A DNA stretch of 64,000 nucleotides from Jacaranda mimosifolia (Eukaryota > Streptophyta > Magnoliopsida > Lamiales > Bignoniaceae), in contig CM032121.1 in the NCBI GenBank assembly GCA_018894105.1, forward strand, positions 31,596,230 through 31,660,229. The letters are read 5' to 3'. This document shows, in pieces, positions 58,412 to 64,000 of the stretch. The first letter of the stretch is position 1; every line of letters begins with the position of its first letter. A program made the position numbers and the translations under genes. The notes under the pieces were generated by a model. The model was not told the origin of the DNA. It saw only the letters and a program-made list of their open reading frames with translations, and did no database searches.

Positions 58412-60420
58412 TTCTATTTTGAAAATCTCTTTCATCTCTACCTCAATATGTGAAAGATTCCTTAATCATTCGAATTCTATAGTTCGATAAGTTTTTCAAA
58501 ACTTTTTCCTTATCTTTAATAACTAATTTATTTATATACCACTATATATAGAATACTTTGAAAGTCATTTTACTAATATTCTCAATTCTCCAGCATTTTT
58601 TCCTCTTTCTCTTTGCATGCCACACTATTTCATTCTTTAATTTATTAATTTTTTATTGGGCTTTTTTTTATTCACTCTTTTGATTTTATTTTTGTTCGTT
58701 TAACTTTGCTATATTACATGATGAAATTAAGAGTTTTTGGAATTTTACTGCCTATAATTTTTTCACCAACCATGAATAAAGTCTATAATTTAGTTTTTAT
58801 TTGTTATTAAATATTTATATTGTTTATATGTTTTTATTTGTTACTTAGTTCAAGTTATCAATTAATTTATTTTAATTTTTATTTTTTTAATTCTATTTTT
58901 ATTTATTTAATTTTACAATTTTACAAAAGGAGATATATTCATAGTTTTTAATATTTTTGTAATTTATTTCTTTTTTAGCAGCTACATTTTTCTCTTCGGT
59001 CATTGATAAATTCTGTCATTTAATCTTTCATTTTTATTTAAGTTATTGTACATTTAGTATCTCTTTATTCATTCTTTCATTAAGTTATTAGCATAGTTGT
59101 TAAATTTTGATTTTCATTTTTAGAATATCTTTATGTTCATCAAATTTTGTAGGATGAGATCTATTTATTGATTTTAATATTTTTAGAATTTTGAGTTTTT
59201 GAATATTTATAATTTTAAAAACCTATCAGTTTTTAGTTTTTACTCATATATATGCAATTATGTATGTACACATATGTATAATTCGAACTCCTCTTAAAAA
59301 AATTTATATTGCTTCATCAGTATATATTTTTTAAATCAGTCTTGATCTATTTGAAAAAATTATGAGATGGCAGTATCAATAGAAAAATACACCCATGAAT
59401 TTTTTAAGTTTATAATTTAATTTATCAAAATATATAGAACTTTATTTATTTTTTATTTTTTTAAATTTCAATTTGGTTGAAAGGTTAAGAACTTATTTTG
59501 TTATTCACTATTTTTTACTATTTGTGCAATATATTAACATATAAAGATCTAACTATATATATACAAAGAAATTTTGCTAATAAACATAATAATTCATTTT
59601 GTCCATTTTTTATATTCTAATTTAACCATCATATATTTCATTCATTCCTATTTTAAAATAATTTTGAATTTATAATTACTTTATTAATCTATTATTATTT
59701 TTAACTATCATTAGTGATGTCACTCTTTTTTCTTCGCTCGATAACTATTTAATGAATCAAAGTAAAAGGTTATCTTATTAACTTATACTCTAATATCAAT
59801 TTTAGCTTTATAATTATTTTATAGATTTATTTTGATTCTTTAATTTTTATTATTTTGTTATCATTACTATCATAGTTTGGTCTTAACTTGGTTGATCTTT
59901 AACCAAAATTAAAACAACATAATATTCTTTTAATTTTTGTATACTATTATCTAATTCTCTATATTTTAAGTTTTATATATATTAATATATAGTCATCTTC
60001 TTTTTGGTTTAGAGTAGTCTTTCTAACAACTCTTTTTAATTTTGTGCCCTATAATTTCTCATATATTTTTATTTTCTAATGCAACTATATTTTAGTTTTT
60101 TGTTGCATAATATTTTTTTCTTTTTTCTTTTTTGATAAATTATAATCTTACTCATAGAATTTTATTTTTAGAAGTTGTGAATTTTTATAACTTTTTACTG
60201 AATAATTTTAAGGTTCTTTTTCCGTGACATCATGTATATGTAAGATTTCATATTCTTTGATGTCTTGACATGTTCAAGCTTTTACTTGCTAAATTTTGAT
60301 ATGTTAGAGTAATATCTAATTTTATTCATTACTTGCCATTTTTTGCAATATTTTTATTTTTATATTATTTGTTAATTATGTATATAATTTATAATAACAT
60401 TAATATATAGTATTTTAAAA
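58412..60420. other. Remainder of the interrupted repeat and AT-rich Helitron-like interior
   Basis: 58412 to about 59030 is the rest of the third tandem copy. From there to 60420 the sequence is very AT-rich with no gene or further repeat recognised. Confidence 0.6.
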
Positions 60421-61633
60421 AATCCATGCATAGCACGAGCACGATGCTAGTATATATATATATATATATATAAATTTTCATACAAATAATTTATAACTAA
60501 TATGTTATGCTCCGAAAGTACAACGCTACAAATTGAAAATTAATAGTTTTTGTTGATTATAATTAAAAAAAAAATCACATTAATTTGTTATGAAAATTCT
60601 TAGTTATAGTTTGTAACTATAGCTACGAAATTAATTTTGTAGCAATTTTTCTATAGCATATAATTTTTTTAGTGACTAACGAATTTGAAAAAAGAGCACA
60701 ATTGTATATTAGTAATGGCACTTGTAGCGGATATGAAGAGTTAATATTGATATGAAAAGTCAATCACAAATTTAATAACTCTGAATATGATTTTTCGATG
60801 TGCGAAGAAAATTCTATTGCAAAATTAATACTTTGTAATGCACTTTATTTTCATCACAGAATTAATCAGTTACAAAATATACACTGTCAGATTTGTAAAC
60901 AAATCCATCACAAATTTAATGAAATCTATCACAAAATATTGATTCTGTAATGAATTTATTTCAAAAATCTGTTGGTATATACTTTGTCAACTCATTGGTT
61001 TTGTGATGAAAATAAAGTGCGTCATAGAAATAATTTTGTGATAGAAATTCCATTACAAATAAAAAAAAATCATATTTAGAATTATGAAATTTATGACAGA
61101 ATCTTCATGTCAATATAAACTTTCCATATCCATCACAAGTGACATTACTAATATATATTTTTGCTCAAATTCCTTAAATTCGTTGATTATCCATAAAAAA
61201 ATCCATCATAACTATCATCGAACTGTAATAGAACCTTATTTGTCATAAATTTTTTATTAGTTAAGTAGTATTTTCTTGTAGTGCTTATTGTGTGTATATA
61301 TATATGTATGGTAAAAAAACGGGGTAAATGCATTTTTAGTCCTCTAACTATGACCATCTGCGAAAAAAGAACTTTATAATTTTGCATTTTCCGATTTAGT
61401 ACATTTAGTACGCATTGCTGCGATTTTAGGACAAATTGCCGGAAATTGTAGAAAATGTCACCGAAAAATGCCACATCAGCAGGTTTTTGCAACATGTGGC
61501 AATTTTTTCCACATCATCCGCATATGTGTGCATGCCTTGTCCATGTAGACTGGCCACATGTACATCAATCTCCATGTCACCATCTAAGTGGCTTTAAACA
61601 GCCACATCAGCGAAAAAATCCATCGAAAAATAA

Positions 61634-61706
61634 TGTTGCAGCATGGATTCGAACACTAGACCCTTGGCTTGGAAAAACTATGCACCAACCACTGCGCCAC
61701 AACAAC
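61634..61706 (-). repeat. tRNA-like sequence in the left foldback arm
   Basis: On the minus strand: GTTGTGGCGCAGTGGTTGGTGCATAG.. then GGGTCTAGTGTTCGAATCC. Box A (TGGCGCAGTGGTTGG) and box B (GTGTTCGAATCC) are well formed and about 45 bases apart. The part between them does not fold into a convincing anticodon arm, so it is tRNA-derived and not a tRNA gene. Confidence 0.65.
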
Positions 61707-62802
61707 TTTGTTGCATTTGGATTCGTTTTATTTAATATACCCATGTCTGAAAAAAAAAAGTTGTGAATAAAAAACTATTTGTAAAATTAAAAGAAATGAG
61801 TTTATTGCAAATATATTATTGTAGATTAAAAATATATATTTTCTAAATGGATAAATTTTAAATTTCATAAATTATCATAAAAATGATAATTTTGACATAA
61901 TTTCATAATTTTTTTTTTATAATTTTTATTAATTTAATTTAACAAAATCTAAATTAAATGAAATAATTAAAAATTGCTTAAAATAAAGATGAATTTTTTT
62001 TTAACGTTTATAAATTTAAAAGTTTTGTTAAAAATTACGAAATAATTTTTTTTGATTTAATTTTCATACAACTGAAAATATTTTAACAAAAAATTGGTTA
62101 TGAAAATTTTTAATGAGGCTTTATAAATGTTTTTTCAATTAAAAATTATTTATAATTTTCATTAAAAATTTCCATTGCCAATTTTTGTTAATTTAATTTT
62201 TATTTTTGTAAAAAATTATAAATTTAATATTTTTCATTAAAAATTACAAAATCATTTTTGTCAATTTAATTTTCATTACTAATAAAAAATTTTAATGAAA
62301 AATTGGTAATGAAAATTTTTAACGATAATTATAAATGATTTTTTATAATTAAAAATGATATATAATTTTCATTAAAATTTTCATTGCCAATTTTCGTTAA
62401 AATTTTTTTATAAATAATGAAAGTTAAATTGACAAAAATTACTTTGTAATTTTTAATAAAATTTTAAATTTATAATTTTTAACAAAAATAAAATTTAAAT
62501 TAAAAAAAGTTTTGTTTATCTTTGTTTTAATTAATTTGTAATTATTCCATTTAATTTAGATTTTGTTCAAATAAAATTAATAAAAATTATCAAAAATATT
62601 TAATATAATTATATCAAAATTATCATGTTTATGATAATTTATGAAACTTAAAATTTATCCATTTAGAAAATATATATTTTTCAATCTACAATAATATATT
62701 TGCAATAAACTTATTTCTTTCAATTTTACAAATATTTTTTTATTCACAATTTTTTTTTCCAGACATAGGTATATTAAATAAAATGAATCCAAATGCACGA
62801 AA

Positions 62803-62873
62803 GCTGTTGTGGTGCAGTGGCTGGTGCATAGTTTTTCCAAGCCAAGGGTCTAGCGTTCGAATTCATGCTGCTA
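62803..62873 (+). repeat. tRNA-like sequence in the right foldback arm
   Basis: Mirror copy of 61634-61706: GTTGTGGTGCAGTGGCTGGTGCATAG.. GGGTCTAGCGTTCGAATTC. Box B is weakened by one change relative to the left arm. Confidence 0.65.
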
Positions 62874-63198
62874 CATCATTTTTCCATGGATATTTTCGCT
62901 GATGTGGCTGTTTAAAGCCACTTGGATGGTGACATGGAGATTGATGTACATGTGGCCAGTTTACATGGACAAGGCATGCACACATATGCAGATGACGTGG
63001 AAACAATTGCCACATGTTGCAAAAATCCGCTGATGTGGCATTTTCCGGTAACATTTTCTACAATTTCCAGCAATTTGTCCTAAAATCGCAGCAATGTGTA
63101 TTAAATGTACTAAATCGGAAAATGCAAAATTATAAAGTCCTTTTTTCGCATATGGCCATAGTTAGAGGACTAAAAATGCATTTTCCCCGTAAAAAAAC

Positions 63199-64000
63199 AA
63201 ATGAATTATTTTGAAAATGAAAAATTCGAAGTGAATAACTGAAAGAAATCGAAGAGCGCAGTACTGATACCAGACCGCGCTGAACATTTATCCCAATAGA
63301 CGAAACTTGCAATTAATAACGTAACAGTTCATACATCTTGGAAATAATTCATTTTGCCCCCATAACTATGGCAATTGGAGACTTTGACCCCTTCAACTAC
63401 GATTTGCAGCACCTTAATTGTCCCCCCACCTGTTAAGTGTCCTTTAAAGTTCATATGTTTGTGAAAAATCCCAATGTGTTGCATATACATGACGACTTCC
63501 AACCTGGCGTTAGGATTCTTGGGATAGAAATTCCCTTTCGCGGTTTCACCACCACACAACCTCGATCATTGGAAACAATAAACGAAAAAAAAAAAAAAAA
63601 AATCAATACCCCACAATCACCTTTCACTACACGAAAAATTGATTTTGTATTTAATTAAGTTATGGACCATCAAATTATAAAAATACTAGCCTTTTACTTT
63701 ACTATATCATAATTATATTTTCATTAAACCATTTATAATTCACTTGAATATGTACCCAAGTAAAAAATGCAATCAAATATTTTTGTTGGTATAAGCCCAA
63801 GAATTGTAGAATTCATTAGATAAAGATTTTCTCGAGTACTATATGCAGGGATATCCCTCTTTTTATCATTTCTAAAAATTTGATGAATCAGTGGATTTAT
63901 TATTTAACTATATATTTCAAATGAAGTGATCTTTTACTGTAGAATAAGAGTTAATTCAATTGAAAATTTGTGAAATACCCAATTATTTAAGGAAAAAACC
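63199..64000. other. Intergenic, possible end of another element
   Basis: From about 63349, CATTTTGCCCCCATAACTATGGCAATTGGAGACTTTGACCCC resembles the heads of foldback/Mutator-type elements, but no matching second end lies inside the window. An A-run of about 18 sits near 63585. No gene seen. Confidence 0.4.

Larger units (their letters stand above)
50966..60450 (+). mobile_element. Helitron-like non-autonomous block inside the CACTA element
   Basis: The 3' end AATCCATGCATAGCACGAGCACGATGCTAG (60421-60450), followed by T, has the CTAG|T end and a partly decayed hairpin (CCATGC-ATAG-CACGAG) typical of plant Helitrons. The 5' side TATACTATTATATATAGCAC resembles Helitron 5' ends, although the first bases are lost in an (AT)n run. 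No Rep/helicase is present. The interior is tandem repeats, AT-rich sequence and the inserted MULE. The 5' limit is approximate. Confidence 0.5.
50705..61283. mobile_element. CACTA-like (En/Spm) non-autonomous element, outer layer of a nested insertion
   Basis: The right end TTTTCTTGTAGTG (61271-61283) is the classic CACTA terminus. Its reverse complement, CACTACAAGAAAA, aligns with TTCTATAAGAAAA at 50705. Inverted similarity continues for about 90 bases on both sides, including ACAGTTCGA-GA-AGTT-TGATGGATTTTT. Subterminal GTCACA / TGTGATGGA motifs recur on both sides. The left CACTA itself has mutated to TTCTA, and a 3-base target duplication is not certain. No CACTA transposase is present; the interior is occupied by the Helitron-like block and the MULE. 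Confidence 0.72.
61321..63188. mobile_element. Foldback (Mutator-type) element with ~0.9-kb arms
   Basis: An 1868-base, almost completely palindromic element. The left arm starts GGGGTAAATGCATTTTTAG; the right arm, reverse-complemented, starts GGGGAAAATGCATTTTTAG, and the two match closely (about 94% by eye over the first 150 bases) through most of each half. It is flanked by the perfect 10-base duplication GTAAAAAAAC (61311-61320 and 63189-63198). Each arm has a tRNA-like sequence. The central about 500 bases are AT-rich with many AAAATTTTCATTGCCAATTTTT-type inversions. No protein is encoded; the open frames at 61187-61766 and 62655-63214 are mirror images. Confidence 0.9.

Noticed and set aside
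61634..61706. Functional tRNA gene
   Set aside because: Boxes A and B are present but an anticodon arm and paired acceptor stem are not convincing, and the copy is mirrored in a transposon arm.

Overview
This window looks like nuclear DNA of a flowering plant, probably a eudicot. It is AT-rich, has intron-like GT..AG interruptions, and most of it is nested transposable elements typical of plants (Ty1/copia, Ty3/gypsy, TRIM, Mutator-like, CACTA, hAT, Tourist-like and SINE sequences). I could not identify the species.

The only genes that look intact are three small, intronless plus-strand genes for secreted precursors of C-terminally Encoded Peptides (CEPs), at 3004-3483, 24327-24584 and 49298-49558. 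Each has an N-terminal signal peptide, a variable spacer and one or two copies of the core S-P-G-[VI]-G-H. The second and third carry one near-canonical 15-residue domain ending four residues before the stop. The first carries two divergent domains. They form a dispersed tandem CEP cluster about 46 kb long, with roughly 21-25 kb of transposon-rich DNA between neighbours. CEPs are known root-to-shoot signals perceived by CEPR-type leucine-rich-repeat receptor kinases in nitrogen-demand signalling and root/nodule development; a role for these three is inferred from family membership.

Layout. 1-2.9 kb: unannotated DNA with a local duplication and a possible SINE. 3.0-3.5 kb: CEP gene 1. 5.9-14.9 kb: a decayed Mutator-like element (MULE) with a transposase relic and GTAC-rich tandem repeats, invaded by the 3' end of a gypsy retrotransposon. 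15.2-16.1 kb: a segment present three times, carrying a tRNA-derived SINE. 18.8-22.2 kb: hAT and Tourist-like MITEs and a GC-rich island. 24.3-24.6 kb: CEP gene 2. 28.3-29.0 kb: hAT MITE. 30.9-36.7 kb: a second GTAC-rich MULE without a transposase, with a hAT MITE nested in it. 37.3-38.3 kb: a 1 kb inverted-repeat element. 38.8-46.8 kb: a decayed copia element on the minus strand with both LTRs, followed by a TRIM at 46.9-47.2 kb. 49.3-49.6 kb: CEP gene 3. 50.7-61.3 kb: a three-level nest, in which a CACTA-like element contains a Helitron-like repeat block that contains a complete-ended MULE (205-bp terminal inverted repeats, perfect 9-bp target duplication). That MULE has a broken transposase and a GRF zinc-finger/transmembrane ORF. 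61.3-63.2 kb: a 1.87-kb foldback element with a perfect 10-bp target duplication and a tRNA-like sequence in each arm.

The CEP genes probably act in the same peptide-hormone pathway. The transposons appear non-functional at the protein level, though several keep ends that could respond to a transposase supplied in trans.
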